The notes under the pieces were generated by a model. It saw nothing but the letters and a program-made list of their open reading frames with translations. It was not told where the DNA came from and did not search any database. Source: Kitasatospora sp. Root107 (GTDB taxonomy: Bacteria; Actinomycetota; Actinomycetes; Streptomycetales; Streptomycetaceae). From it: a DNA stretch of 64,000 nt. The translations under genes were made by a program, and so were the position numbers. The stretch spans positions 377,861-441,860 of the forward strand of contig NZ_LMCT01000012.1 in the NCBI RefSeq assembly GCF_001424875.1. Reading direction: 5' to 3'. Shown piece by piece: positions 7,255 through 15,685 of this stretch (position 1 is its first letter; the number at the start of each line of letters is the position of its first letter).

Positions 7255-8285
7255 CGGGCTCGCTCCCCCATCAGGTTGGCCGCTCCCGCGTCGAGCAGCC
7301 GCTCGGCGAGCGCGTGGCCGAGGGCCACCGCCTGCCGCTCGGCGGTCTCGTCGAGGACGAGCGGACCGTTGGCGGTCTTCTTCAGCAGGGTGGCGCCGTC
7401 GACGGTGCCGACCACGCCCTCCAGCCGCAGTTCGGTGCCCTGCCAGGTGGCAAGGGCGGCTACCGGTGCGGAGCAGCCGGCCTCGAGCCGGGCCAGCAGG
7501 GCGCGCTCGGCGGCCACCGCCACCCGGGTCGGCAGGTGATCCAACTCGCCCAGTGCGACGGCAAGTTCGGGACTCACGCACTCGACGGCCAGGGCGCCCT
7601 GGCCGGGCGCGGGGAGCATCAGCTCCGGCTCCAGGTGCTCGGTGATCTCGGCGCTCCGGCCGAGCCGGTTCAGACCGGCGGCGGCCAGCACCACGGCGTC
7701 CAGCTCGCCCGAGGTGACGTAGCCGATCCGGGTGTCCACGTTGCCGCGGATCGGGACGGTCTCCAGCTCGACGCCCCGGGCGCTCGCCCAGGCGTTCAAC
7801 TGGGCCATCCGGCGCGGCGATCCGGTGCCGATCCGGGCGGTGTGCCCGGCCAGCTTCTCGACCAGCTCGGTCAGGCTCAGGCCGTCCCGGGCGATCAGGG
7901 CGTCCCTGCTGTCCTCGCGCTCGGGGACGACCGCCAGCAGCAGGCCCTCGGGGGCCGCGGTGGGCAGGTCCTTGAGCGAGTGCACGGCCAGGTCGATCCG
8001 GCCCTCCAGCAGCGCGTCGCGCAGCGCGGAGACGAAGACCCCGGTGCCGCCGATCTGTGCCAGCGCCTCCCGGGAGGTGTCGCCGTAGGTGGTGATCTCC
8101 ACCAGCTCGACGGGGCGCCCGGTGACCCGCTCGACCGTACGGGCGACCATGCCCGACTGGGCCATCGCAAGGGCGCTCCGGCGGGTGCCGAGGCGCAGCG
8201 GCTGCGACTGGCCGTCGCTGCTGCTCAGTTGACCATTCATGAGGTGATCGTCCCGGTCATGCTCGTGGGCTGGCTGGTGGTTCAT
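7251..8285 (-). CDS. hemC: Hydroxymethylbilane synthase (porphobilinogen deaminase)
   Basis: Polymerises four porphobilinogens into hydroxymethylbilane using a dipyrromethane cofactor bound to a cysteine, seen here in LEAGCSAPVAALA near residue 262. Other family blocks are LRLGTRRSALAMAQ, TYGDTSREALAQIGGTGVF and GTGSPRRMAQLNA. The product is 344 residues if started at ATG 8285, which overlaps the hemA stop (ATGA) and has GGGGGAAG upstream. The first 28 residues are a poorly conserved His/Asp-rich leader, and an internal ATG (residue 16) is an alternative. It ends in a second ATGA overlap with the fused synthase gene. Confidence 0.96.
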   Translation of the reverse strand: MNHQPAHEHDRDDHLMNGQLSSSDGQSQPLRLGTRRSALAMAQSGMVARTVERVTGRPVELVEITTYGDTSREALAQIGGTGVFVSALRDALLEGRIDLAVHSLKDLPTAAPEGLLLAVVPEREDSRDALIARDGLSLTELVEKLAGHTARIGTGSPRRMAQLNAWASARGVELETVPIRGNVDTRIGYVTSGELDAVVLAAAGLNRLGRSAEITEHLEPELMLPAPGQGALAVECVSPELAVALGELDHLPTRVAVAAERALLARLEAGCSAPVAALATWQGTELRLEGVVGTVDGATLLKKTANGPLVLDETAERQAVALGHALAERLLDAGAANLMGERAR

Positions 8286-9625
8286 CGGGGGCTTCCCCCC
8301 GCGTGGGTGGTGTCGGCCTTGGCCTGCGCACCGATCGGTGTGCGGGAGACAGCCTGCACTGCCGCCGGGTCCAGGTCGAACAGCTCGCGGAGCGCGTCAG
8401 CGTATCCGGCCCCGCCGGGCTCGGCCGCGAGCTGCTTCACCCGGACGGTCGGGGCGTGCAGCAGCTTGTCCACCACACGCTTGACGGTCTGTGAGACCTC
8501 GGCCCTGGTGCGCTCGTCCAGGTCGGGCAGCCGGGTGTTCAGGCGGCCGAGCTCGCTCAGCACCACCTCGGAGGCCATCTGGCGGAGCGCCACCACGGTG
8601 GGCGCGATCCGGGCCGCGCGCTGGGCCGCGCCGAAGGCCTCCACCTCGTCCGCGACGATGCCGACGACGGCGTCCACGTCCCCGGCGCCGGGGGTGGCGG
8701 CGTGGGCCTGGGAGAGGCTCTCCAGGTCGACCAGCAGCGCACCGGCGAGGTCGTGGACCGCGTGGTCCACGTCGCGCGGCATGGCCAGGTCGAGGAAGGC
8801 CAGCGGGTTCGCCGCAGTCCGTACCGCCACCGCGGCGGCGACGTCCTCGGCGCTGATCACCACACCGGCCGCGCCGGTGCAGGAGATCACCAGGTCCACG
8901 TCGGCGAGCGTCTCGCGGACCTTGCCGAAGTCGACCGTACGGGCGCCCAGGTTGGCCGCCAGCCGCTCGGCCCGCTCGGCGGTCCGGTTGGCGATCAGGA
9001 GGTCGGCGACCCCGGCGCGGACCAGGGTGGCGGCGGCCAGCGAGCTCATCGAGCCCGCCCCGACCACCAGGGCGCGCTTGCCCGCGATCTCGCCGGCCCC
9101 GGCCGCGACCTGCTCCAGGCCGAAGGTGACCAGGGACTGCCCGGCCTTGTCGATGCCGGTCTCGCTGTGCGCCCGCTTGCCGACCCGCAGGGCCTGCTGG
9201 AACAGCTCGTTCAGGCCGCGCCCGGCGGTGTGCTCCTCCTGGGCGCGGGCCAGCGCGTCGCGCAGCTGGCCGAGGATCTGGCCCTCGCCGACCACCATCG
9301 AGTCCAGCCCGCAGGCCACCGAGAAGAGGTGGTGCACGGCCCGGTCCTCGTAGTGCACGTAGAGGTGCGAGGTGAGCTCCTCCAGGTCCACGCCGCTGTG
9401 GTGGGCGAGCAGCAGGGAGAGCTCGGCCACCCCGGCGTGGAACTTGTCCACGTCGGCGTACAGCTCGATCCGGTTGCAGGTGTTGACCAGGGCGGCCTCG
9501 CCGACGGCCGGCGAGGCGGCGGTGTCGTGCAGCAGCCGGGTGGGCACCTGGCCGGTGAGCGCGGCGCGTTCCAACAGGCCGACGGGTGCGCTGCGGTGAC
9601 TCAGACCGACGACGAGAAGACTCAT
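8282..9625 (-). CDS. hemA: Glutamyl-tRNA reductase
   Basis: NADPH-dependent reduction of Glu-tRNA to glutamate-1-semialdehyde, the first step of C5 tetrapyrrole synthesis. The 447-residue protein starts MSLLVVGLSHRSAPVGLLER and has the catalytic Cys50 in NTCNRIELY. The Rossmann domain is in the middle (ALVVGAGSMSSLAAATLV, IANRTAERAERLA), and a C-terminal helical dimerisation region follows. It lies 34 bases downstream of rex and overlaps hemC, so rex-hemA-hemC-hemD probably form one operon controlled by the NADH/NAD+ sensor. Confidence 0.97.
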   Translation of the reverse strand: MSLLVVGLSHRSAPVGLLERAALTGQVPTRLLHDTAASPAVGEAALVNTCNRIELYADVDKFHAGVAELSLLLAHHSGVDLEELTSHLYVHYEDRAVHHLFSVACGLDSMVVGEGQILGQLRDALARAQEEHTAGRGLNELFQQALRVGKRAHSETGIDKAGQSLVTFGLEQVAAGAGEIAGKRALVVGAGSMSSLAAATLVRAGVADLLIANRTAERAERLAANLGARTVDFGKVRETLADVDLVISCTGAAGVVISAEDVAAAVAVRTAANPLAFLDLAMPRDVDHAVHDLAGALLVDLESLSQAHAATPGAGDVDAVVGIVADEVEAFGAAQRAARIAPTVVALRQMASEVVLSELGRLNTRLPDLDERTRAEVSQTVKRVVDKLLHAPTVRVKQLAAEPGGAGYADALRELFDLDPAAVQAVSRTPIGAQAKADTTHAGGSPR

Positions 9626-9659
9626 GCCCGCCCCCTGGGGTTCGGGATCTGCTGGCGGC

Positions 9660-10520
9660 TCACGCGGGCATCACCGCGGAGAGCTCGCCCTCGGTGCCCT
9701 TGGCGGGCTTGCCCTTGACCGGCTCGGCCTTGGCGGCACCGGCCGCCCGGCGGAGCTTGGCGGCGGCGGCCCGGACCGGGCCGGGGGCACGGTCGAGCAC
9801 CGAGTCGTTGTGGCCGGACTCCTCGCCGGCCTTGCGCTGCTCGTGGAAGGCGAGGATCTGGAGCTCTATCGAGAGGTCCACCTTGCGCACGTCCACGCCG
9901 TCCGGGACGGTCAGCACGGTCGGGGCGAAGTTCAGGATGCTGGTCACACCGGCGTCGACCAGGCGGTCGCAGACCTGCTGGGCGGCGCCGGGCGGGGTGG
10001 TGATGACGCCGATGGAGACGTGCTGGCTCTCCACGATCGCCTCCAACTCGTCCATGTGCCGCACCGGGAGACCGGCGGCGCTGTTGCCGACCACGGTCGG
10101 GTCGGCGTCCAGCAGGGCGGCGACCCGGAAACCGCGGGAGGCGAAGCCGCCGTAGTTGGCGAGCGCGTGGCCGAGGTTACCGATTCCGACGATGACCACG
10201 GGCCAGTCCTGGGTCAGGCCCAGCTCGCGGGAGATCTGGTAGACCAGGTACTCCACGTCGTAGCCGACGCCACGGGTCCCGTAGGAGCCGAGGTAGGAGA
10301 AGTCCTTGCGGAGCTTCGCCGAGTTGACCCCGGCGGCGGTGGCCAGTTCCTCGGATGAGACGGTGGGCACCGAGCGCTCGGAGAGTGCGGTGAGTGCCCT
10401 CAGGTAGAGGGGAAGGCGGGCGACAGTCGCCTCCGGGATGCCCCGGGCACGCGAGGGTCGGCGCGCGGCGCCCGGCTCGGGCGTCTGCGAAGTGCTCTGG
10501 GTGGATCGGCCGATTGCCAC
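9660..10520 (-). CDS. rex: Redox-sensing transcriptional repressor Rex
   Basis: Rex binds operator DNA when NAD+ is abundant and is released by NADH, coupling respiration and heme synthesis genes to redox state. The 286-residue product has a winged-helix N-terminal domain (GVNSAKLRKDFSYLGSYG at about 70-90) and a Rossmann NADH-binding domain (VIVGIGNLGHALANYGGF). Its C-terminus is extended by an Ala/Lys-rich tail of about 40 residues. GTG 10520 is chosen because CAGGAG precedes it; longer upstream readings have no Rex similarity. It leads the hem operon, and a matching Rex operator lies 47-64 bases upstream, implying autoregulation. Confidence 0.95.
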   Translation of the reverse strand: MAIGRSTQSTSQTPEPGAARRPSRARGIPEATVARLPLYLRALTALSERSVPTVSSEELATAAGVNSAKLRKDFSYLGSYGTRGVGYDVEYLVYQISRELGLTQDWPVVIVGIGNLGHALANYGGFASRGFRVAALLDADPTVVGNSAAGLPVRHMDELEAIVESQHVSIGVITTPPGAAQQVCDRLVDAGVTSILNFAPTVLTVPDGVDVRKVDLSIELQILAFHEQRKAGEESGHNDSVLDRAPGPVRAAAAKLRRAAGAAKAEPVKGKPAKGTEGELSAVMPA

Positions 10521-10566
10521 GGTGCTCCTGTGGGTGAAGCTGGGCTTTGGCAGCCAGGCTATGCGT

Positions 10567-10584
10567 TTGTGAACGTGTGCACAA
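10567..10584 (-). promoter_or_regulatory. Rex operator (ROP) upstream of rex-hemA
   Basis: TTGTGAACGTGTGCACAA is an 18-bp near-palindrome with one mismatch between arms, matching the known streptomycete ROP pattern TGTGAAC...TTCACA. It sits directly upstream of the rex start. Confidence 0.85.
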
Positions 10585-10634
10585 AGATGGTGTCCGATTT
10601 GTCCGGGCACAGTGACGCGCATCACGCTGATGGT

Positions 10635-10797
10635 CAGACCCTCCGTCGACTGGGGGGCGGGTGAAGGAGCGGCGTTGGGGTGCGTGGCTCGGCGGTGCCG
10701 AGGAGGGAGTCCATGCGGAGCATCGGCGACTGACGAGAAGCCGTCGAGGTGCGTGCCCCGGCGACGCGACGCCGCCCCCCAGTCGACGGAGGGTCTG
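10635..10797. mobile_element. MITE-like element with perfect 26-bp terminal inverted repeats
   Basis: The left end (10635-10660, beginning CAGACCCTCCGTCGACTGGG) is an exact reverse complement of the right end (10772-10797). The 163-bp unit is flanked by TGGT on both sides (10631-10634 and 10798-10801), the form of a 4-bp target duplication. The 111-bp interior has no convincing gene. It lies between the rex operator and the 3-prime end of the exonuclease gene. The parent transposase, if any, is not in the window. Confidence 0.7.
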
Positions 10798-10825
10798 TGG
10801 TCGCTCTTGCGACAGTGTGCGCCAC

Positions 10826-11536
10826 TCACCGCTCGGCGCCCATAGCCGTGAGCACCAGGCCTGGCGGCTCGACTCCCTGCGGCCACGGCCCGAACGGGGC
10901 CTCCCGGCGGATCAGCGGCACTCCGGCGGCCTCCCGCTGGGACAGCGCCCGGCTCAGCCGGGGCCAGGGCAGCCCGGCCGCCTCGTACAACGGCGGGGAC
11001 CAGTCCGGGCGCGCCCCGGTGACGTACCGGAGCAGGTCGGCGGTGGCCCGGGCGTCGCCGAGCGCGGTGTGCGCCGGGTACCAGCCGAGCCCGGCCGCCT
11101 CGACGCAGGCCGCCAGGCCGTACCCGCCGGCCTCGGCCAGGTGGGCCCGGGCCAGGCGCAGGGTGCAGAGCGTCGGTATCGGCGGCAGCGGCACCCCGAT
11201 CCGGGCGAACTCGCGCTCCAGGAACGCCTGGTCGCAGCTGACGTGGTGACCGACCAGCACCCGCCCCGCCAGCAGCTCCAGCAGCGTCGGGGCGACCTCG
11301 CGGAACCTCGGCGCACCGACCACGTCGGCCTGGCTGATCCGGTGCACATGGGTCGGCCCGACCGGCCCGACCGGGTCGATCAGGGTGGAGAACTCGCCCT
11401 CGGCGCGGAGTTGGCCGTCCAGCAGCAGCACGGCGATCTCCACCACCCGGTGCCGCCACGGGCTACGGCCGGTGGCCTCGACGTCCACGACGGCGAAGCC
11501 GCCCGAGGCGGGCGGCAGTTGTCGGCCGGGAAGCAT
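10826..11536 (-). CDS. DnaQ-family 3-prime-5-prime exonuclease
   Basis: A 236-residue DEDDh exonuclease. The three motifs are present and in order: Exo I in VVDVEATGRS (residues about 16-22), Exo II in GHHVSCDQAFLEREF (about 96-110) and Exo III in HTALGDARATADLL (about 155-168). It lacks the other domains of a replicative polymerase and stands alone, so it is a stand-alone epsilon-like or RNase T-like exonuclease for DNA repair or RNA trimming; the substrate cannot be told. ATG 11536 has GGAGGAGAGC upstream. It is downstream of, and co-directional with, the glutaredoxin-like gene. Confidence 0.88.
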   Translation of the reverse strand: MLPGRQLPPASGGFAVVDVEATGRSPWRHRVVEIAVLLLDGQLRAEGEFSTLIDPVGPVGPTHVHRISQADVVGAPRFREVAPTLLELLAGRVLVGHHVSCDQAFLEREFARIGVPLPPIPTLCTLRLARAHLAEAGGYGLAACVEAAGLGWYPAHTALGDARATADLLRYVTGARPDWSPPLYEAAGLPWPRLSRALSQREAAGVPLIRREAPFGPWPQGVEPPGLVLTAMGAER

Positions 11537-11683
11537 GAATGCTCTCCTCCGTCATCCAGCCCCCGACGGACAGAAACGTTTTAGATCGTAAGCCGACCAA
11601 CTGGCGTTTCCTAAGCCGATCTTCATTTTTGCAGGCAACGATTTGGCGAAGCACCCCCGCCGAACGGAGGGGCTGCCGTGTCG

Positions 11684-11962
11684 TCAGGCGCCGAGCGCAG
11701 CGCGCAGGCGCCGTTCGTCGACCCGCCAGAAATCGTGCTGCTTCCCGTCGATCAGCGTCACCGGAATCTGCTCCCAGTACTTCCGGTACAGCTCCTCGTC
11801 CTGGGTGATGTCCCGCTCCTCGAAGGCACTTCCCAGCTCCCCGGTCACCCGCACGATCACCGCCCGGGCATCGTCGCACAGATGGCAGCCGGGCTTCCCG
11901 ATCAGGGTCACCGTCCGCTCGGCGGGCTTCTTGCTGGTGTCACGTCGCAACAGTGGGGTCAC
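11684..11962 (-). CDS. Glutaredoxin-like protein (DUF836 type)
   Basis: A 92-residue thioredoxin-fold protein with a CxxC redox centre in LIGKPGCHLCDDA (near residue 25) and the cis-proline region IPVTLIDGK. It is the family usually annotated as glutaredoxin-family protein next to rex and bldN in streptomycetes. The likely role is thiol-disulfide exchange with low-molecular-weight thiols such as mycothiol; this is inferred from the fold. It is divergent from the HAD phosphatase gene at 12029. Confidence 0.85.
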   Translation of the reverse strand: MTPLLRRDTSKKPAERTVTLIGKPGCHLCDDARAVIVRVTGELGSAFEERDITQDEELYRKYWEQIPVTLIDGKQHDFWRVDERRLRAALGA

Positions 11963-12015
11963 CGCACCATTCTCAACCTTGCGCCTGCGTTCAAGTACCG
12001 GTCACGCGGGCTGGC

Positions 12016-12021
12016 TATGCT
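12016..12021 (+). promoter_or_regulatory. -10-like hexamer for a leaderless HAD phosphatase mRNA
   Basis: TATGCT ends seven bases before the ATG at 12029, which places the predicted transcription start at or next to the start codon. Confidence 0.45.
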
Positions 12022-12028
12022 CGGGGCC

Positions 12029-12916
12029 ATGGTCGCCCTCAGAAGGCTCTCCCACGTACGGCGCTCCCCGAACGAGCAGTCGGCCCTGGCGGGCGAGGCC
12101 GCCGCCGCTGCGGCGGAGGACCACACGCCGACCCCGGACGACCCGCAGGCCGCCGCGTTCTTCGACTGCGACAACACCATCCTGCGCGGTGCGGCGATCT
12201 TCTACCTGGGCATCGGCCTGTACCGGCGGAGGTTCTTCTCCCGCCGCGACATGGTCAGGTTCGCCTGGCAGCAGGCGTGGTTCCGGGTGCACGGCGCCGA
12301 GGACCCGGCGCACATGGCGGACGCCAAGGACAAGGCGCTCGGCCTGGTGGCGGGCAAGCGGACCACCGAGCTGGAGGAGATCTGCGAGGAGATCTTCGCG
12401 GACGTGATCACCCGGAAGATCTGGCCCGGCACCCAGGCGCTGGTGCAGCTGCACCTGGACGCCGGGCAGCGGGTCTGGCTGGTCACCGCGGCCCCGCAGG
12501 AGGTGGCCAGGATCATCGCCCGGCAGCTCGGCATGACCGGGGCGCTCGGCACGGTGGCCGAGGCGGTGGACGGGGTCTACACCGGCCGGCTGGTCGGCGG
12601 GCTGCTGCACGGCGAGGCGAAGGCGGCGGCGGTCACCGCACTGGCCCGGCGGGAGCGGCTGGAGTTGAGCCGGTGCGCCGCGTTCAGCGACTCGGCCAAC
12701 GACATCCCGATGCTGGCGCTGGTCGGCCACCCGTACGTGGTGAACCCGGACTCGACGCTGCGGCGGCACGCCCGGGCCAACGGCTGGCGGGTGCGCGACT
12801 TCAGGACCGGCCGCAAGGCGGCCAGGATCGGCCTGCCCACCGCGGCCGGCCTGGGAGTCCTCGCCGGTGCGACCGCTGCCGCGGTGGCGATCAGGCGTCG
12901 GCAGCGGGCGGCCTGA
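12029..12916 (+). CDS. HAD-IB phosphatase, membrane-anchored
   Basis: A 295-residue phosphoserine-phosphatase-like HAD hydrolase. Motif I is in AAFFDCDNTILRG (DxDxT with the nucleophile Asp), motif II is in VTAAP, and motif III/IV is in AAFSDSANDIPML with the Mg-binding Asp residues. The C-terminus (GLPTAAGLGVLAGATAAAVAIRRR) is a probable transmembrane anchor. A close ATG at 12017 is possible, but TATGCT overlaps it, so ATG 12029 as a leaderless start is preferred. Substrate unknown; family members remove phosphate from serine, lipids or sugars. It precedes bldN in the same direction but with over 400 bases between. Confidence 0.87.
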   Translation: MVALRRLSHVRRSPNEQSALAGEAAAAAAEDHTPTPDDPQAAAFFDCDNTILRGAAIFYLGIGLYRRRFFSRRDMVRFAWQQAWFRVHGAEDPAHMADAKDKALGLVAGKRTTELEEICEEIFADVITRKIWPGTQALVQLHLDAGQRVWLVTAAPQEVARIIARQLGMTGALGTVAEAVDGVYTGRLVGGLLHGEAKAAAVTALARRERLELSRCAAFSDSANDIPMLALVGHPYVVNPDSTLRRHARANGWRVRDFRTGRKAARIGLPTAAGLGVLAGATAAAVAIRRRQRAA

Positions 12917-13343
12917 CGGCCGGTCAGCACGGCACCGAAAGCGGCTCACTCTTAAGGGCGAACTCCGCTGCCTGATCCGGGTGCTCCGATCGTGTTCGAC
13001 CGTGACCGGAACCGATCGTTCGGAGAGTTGGGAAAGTCGGGGGTTGCCGGGGCCGGAACCCGGGAATCGGGCCCCTCACCTCCGGAAACTGTCACCCGGC
13101 GCACACGGGCGATCACATTGAGCCGAGCGGCTGATGCCATGTTCGGTCAGTTCCAGCCGCATATGCACGCCAAGCGGATCTCAAACGACCACTTCGGCCA
13201 CAGGGTGTAGCTGTCATTGCACAAAGCGTTATTCTCTCCTGGATGCACGCCACCCACACGTCCCCGTTGACGAGGGGTCAGTCGGAGTGTGCTCTCCGCG
13301 CAGGCGGAGGTGATCCGTCCACAGTTCTGCCTCTGGGAGTCCC
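12917..13343 (+). promoter_or_regulatory. Long non-coding control region upstream of bldN
   Basis: 427 bases without a credible gene. An imperfect inverted repeat (CTCCGATCG near 12984 against CGATCGTTCGGAG near 13013) may end the HAD gene transcript. The A/T-richer stretch at 13150-13245 is the likely promoter area of bldN. BldD and other developmental regulators act on bldN in Streptomyces; I could not pick a convincing site by eye. Confidence 0.45.
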
Positions 13344-14171
13344 GTGTACCCACCCGTCCGGAACGACGCGCCTGCCTCCTCCCGCCCGTCGCCCACCAAC
13401 CTGCGCCGCGGTACACACCTCGACCGACTCCGGTCCGCGATCCGCGAGTTCGAGCTGTACGTGCCCCAACCGGCGCTGGCCGGTGTCCCGTTGGCGGGCG
13501 GGGTAGCACTGCGCTCCTCGACCACCGCCGGCGGCACCGGTACCCGCAGCCGGGTCGGCGCGGGCACCGGGCCCGGCTCCCGGAGCAGGGCCAGAACCAC
13601 ACCCACGCCGGGGCTCGAGTCCGAGCACAACCCGATCATGGAGTTGGTCGAGCGGGCCCAGGCCGGCGAGAGCGAGGCCTTCGGCCGGCTCTACGACCAC
13701 TACTCGGACACCGTCTACCGGTACATCTACTACCGGGTCGGCGGGCGGGCCACCGCCGAGGACCTGACCAGCGAGACCTTCCTGCGCGCGCTGCGCCGGA
13801 TCGGCACCTTCACCTGGCAGGGCCGGGACTTCGGCGCCTGGCTGGTGACCATCGCGCGCAACCTGGTGGCGGACCACTTCAAGTCCAGCCGGTTCCGCCT
13901 GGAGGTCACCACCGGCGAGATGCTCGACTCCAACGAGTGCGAGCGCAGCCCCGAGGACTCGGTGCTGGAGTCACTCTCCAACGCCGCCCTGCTGGACGCG
14001 GTGCGACGGCTCAATCCGCAGCAGCAGGAGTGCGTCACGCTCCGCTTCCTGCAGGGGCTTTCGGTGGCCGAGACGGCCAGGATCATGGGCAAGAACGAGG
14101 GTGCGATCAAGACTCTCCAGTACCGCGCGGTCCGCACCCTGGCCCGACTGCTGCCACCCGACGCCCGGTGA
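13344..14171 (+). CDS. bldN: ECF RNA polymerase sigma factor BldN (pro-sigma)
   Basis: Extracytoplasmic-function sigma factor required for aerial mycelium, directing chaplin, rodlin and bldM transcription in Streptomyces. The 275-residue product has an N-terminal extension of about 95 residues, the removable pro-sequence typical of BldN. Region 2 follows (AFGRLYDHYSDTVYRYIYYR, AEDLTSETFLRALRR) and then region 4 (LNPQQQECVTLRFLQGLSVAETARIMGKNEG). The start is GTG 13344, giving VYPPV, like the VYPHV start of the S. coelicolor protein; GGGAG lies upstream. The anti-sigma gene rsbN follows. Its probable targets, the chaplin and rodlin genes, lie 9-13 kb away. Confidence 0.95.
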   Translation: MYPPVRNDAPASSRPSPTNLRRGTHLDRLRSAIREFELYVPQPALAGVPLAGGVALRSSTTAGGTGTRSRVGAGTGPGSRSRARTTPTPGLESEHNPIMELVERAQAGESEAFGRLYDHYSDTVYRYIYYRVGGRATAEDLTSETFLRALRRIGTFTWQGRDFGAWLVTIARNLVADHFKSSRFRLEVTTGEMLDSNECERSPEDSVLESLSNAALLDAVRRLNPQQQECVTLRFLQGLSVAETARIMGKNEGAIKTLQYRAVRTLARLLPPDAR

Positions 14172-14268
14172 GCTCAATAGCTGATGATGCGTCATATCAA
14201 CTACCTGGCTTCCCCGGGCGGGTGAACGAGCGGTCACATGCTCTGCTTAATGCGGAAGAGGGGCCGTG

Positions 14269-14297
14269 CGTAACCGACGCCCGGCCCTGCTCGTTGG
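14269..14297 (+). promoter_or_regulatory. Sigma-BldN-like promoter of rsbN
   Basis: CGTAAC (14269-14274), 17-base spacer, CGTTGG (14292-14297), 133 bases before the rsbN start. RsbN is known to be transcribed by sigma-BldN, giving negative feedback; the match here supports the same loop. Confidence 0.6.
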
Positions 14298-14430
14298 CCA
14301 ACCTGCAAGCCCCCGCCGGGCCGTCGGTCAAGCAGGATCGACCACGCTCACCCGATGGAGTGGTTTTGGCCCGCCGAGGCAACCGTCCGGCAGGCCGGGG
14401 AGTCCACAACGACGAAGGGAGGTGTGGCCC

Positions 14431-15633
14431 GTGACGGCAAACATGCTGGAGCACCGGCGGGCGAGGGCCTTCGCCGAGGCGCTGGAGGCCCACCACGTAG
14501 AGCCCCACCAAGGGGACCGGAGACCCGGCAGCAGTCGGCCCGGGGGCTCCACCGCGATGGCGGAGCTGCTGACCATGGCGGACGCTCTCGGCGCACTGCC
14601 CGAGCCCGAGCTCAGCACCGAGGCCAGGACGCTCCAACGCGCCCAGCTGATGGCCGCGTTCGAGCGCGACTGGACGGGCAGCCCAGCCGCGAAGGTGCCG
14701 CAGCAGCGCAGGCACCGGGCGCTCCGGTCCGGGGCGCGACTGCGCTGGGGCCGACGGCTGGCGATCGGCGGCCTGGTGGCCGGCGTCGCGGTCGGCAGCT
14801 TCGCCGGTGCGGCTGCCGCCAGCTCCAACGCCCTTCCGGGGGACACCCTCTACGGCATGAAGCGCGGGCTCGAGGACCTCCGGCTGAGCTGGGCCGGCTC
14901 CGACTCCGAGGTCGGCGCCCTGCTGCTGGACCAGGCCTCCACCCGGCTGGAGGAGGCCCAGGGCCTGCTCGGCCGGGCGGACACCGGCGCGACGTTGAGC
15001 CCGGCCACGGTGGAGCAGGTCCGCCGCGCACTGGACGACATGCACGCCGAGGCGGTCAAGGGCCGGGAGCTGCTCCGCTCGGTCTACCGGAGCAACGGGT
15101 CGCTCGACCCGATGCGCCGGCTGGCCGGCTTCGCCGACGGCGAGGACGACCGCTGGGCGGCCGTCAAGGGCCAGCTGCCGACCCAACTCACCGGCCAGGC
15201 CAGCAAGGTGAACGAGCTCTTCGACGAGATGACCGAGGACGTCGCCCCGCTCCAGCTGACCCCGTCGGCAGCGAAGGGCAACGCCCCGGCCGCACCCGGC
15301 GGCGCTCCGCAGTCCCCCGGCGGTACCGCGGCCTCCCCGGCCACCGGTGCCGGCAGCGCGACCCAGCCGCGTACCGACCCGGGCCGGCCCAACGCCGGTA
15401 CCGGACCGGGCGCGACCACGCCGAGCAGCAAGGCCAGCCCCGGTCTGCTCGACAAGCTGCTGCCGGGCGTCACCGGTGGCGGTGCGGCCTCCCCGGCCGC
15501 CGGTTCGCCCGAGCGGGCGGCCGACGCACCCGCGCCGGCCGCCGAAGACGCCCCGCAGGACCAGCCGCCGACCCAGGAGCTGCGCATTCCGGCGCTGATC
15601 CCGGGCCTGCTGCCGGAGATCTCGCTGGGCTGA
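14431..15633 (+). CDS. rsbN: Anti-sigma factor RsbN (membrane)
   Basis: Binds and restrains sigma-BldN at the membrane. The 400-residue product has a cytoplasmic N-terminal sigma-binding region (about 1-105), one transmembrane segment (RLAIGGLVAGVAVGSFAGAA, about 110-132) and an extracytoplasmic DUF5667-like helical domain (about 133-270: LPGDTLYGMKRGLEDLRL, LDQASTRLEEAQ). A Pro/Ala/Gly-rich tail follows. GTG 14431 is chosen because GGGAGG lies seven bases upstream, although an open frame extends to 14266. Its place directly after bldN and behind a BldN-type promoter fits the known gene pair. Confidence 0.92.
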   Translation: MTANMLEHRRARAFAEALEAHHVEPHQGDRRPGSSRPGGSTAMAELLTMADALGALPEPELSTEARTLQRAQLMAAFERDWTGSPAAKVPQQRRHRALRSGARLRWGRRLAIGGLVAGVAVGSFAGAAAASSNALPGDTLYGMKRGLEDLRLSWAGSDSEVGALLLDQASTRLEEAQGLLGRADTGATLSPATVEQVRRALDDMHAEAVKGRELLRSVYRSNGSLDPMRRLAGFADGEDDRWAAVKGQLPTQLTGQASKVNELFDEMTEDVAPLQLTPSAAKGNAPAAPGGAPQSPGGTAASPATGAGSATQPRTDPGRPNAGTGPGATTPSSKASPGLLDKLLPGVTGGGAASPAAGSPERAADAPAPAAEDAPQDQPPTQELRIPALIPGLLPEISLG

Positions 15634-15640
15634 GTGCACG

Positions 15641-15678
15641 TCAGTGGGGCCAGGGGCAGCCGCCCCTGGCCCCACTGA
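15641..15678. terminator. Bidirectional terminator, rsbN / acyltransferase
   Basis: A perfect 17-bp stem (15641-15657 with 15662-15678; arm begins TCAGTGGGGCCAGGGGC) with a 4-base AGCC loop, between convergent stops. Confidence 0.9.
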
Positions 15679-15685
15679 GGCATGT

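Noticed and set aside
10635..10797. Rho-independent terminator of the exonuclease gene
   Set aside because: The arms are 111 bases apart, perfectly matched over 26 bp and flanked by a direct repeat, which fits a mobile element better; a terminator role as a side effect remains possible.
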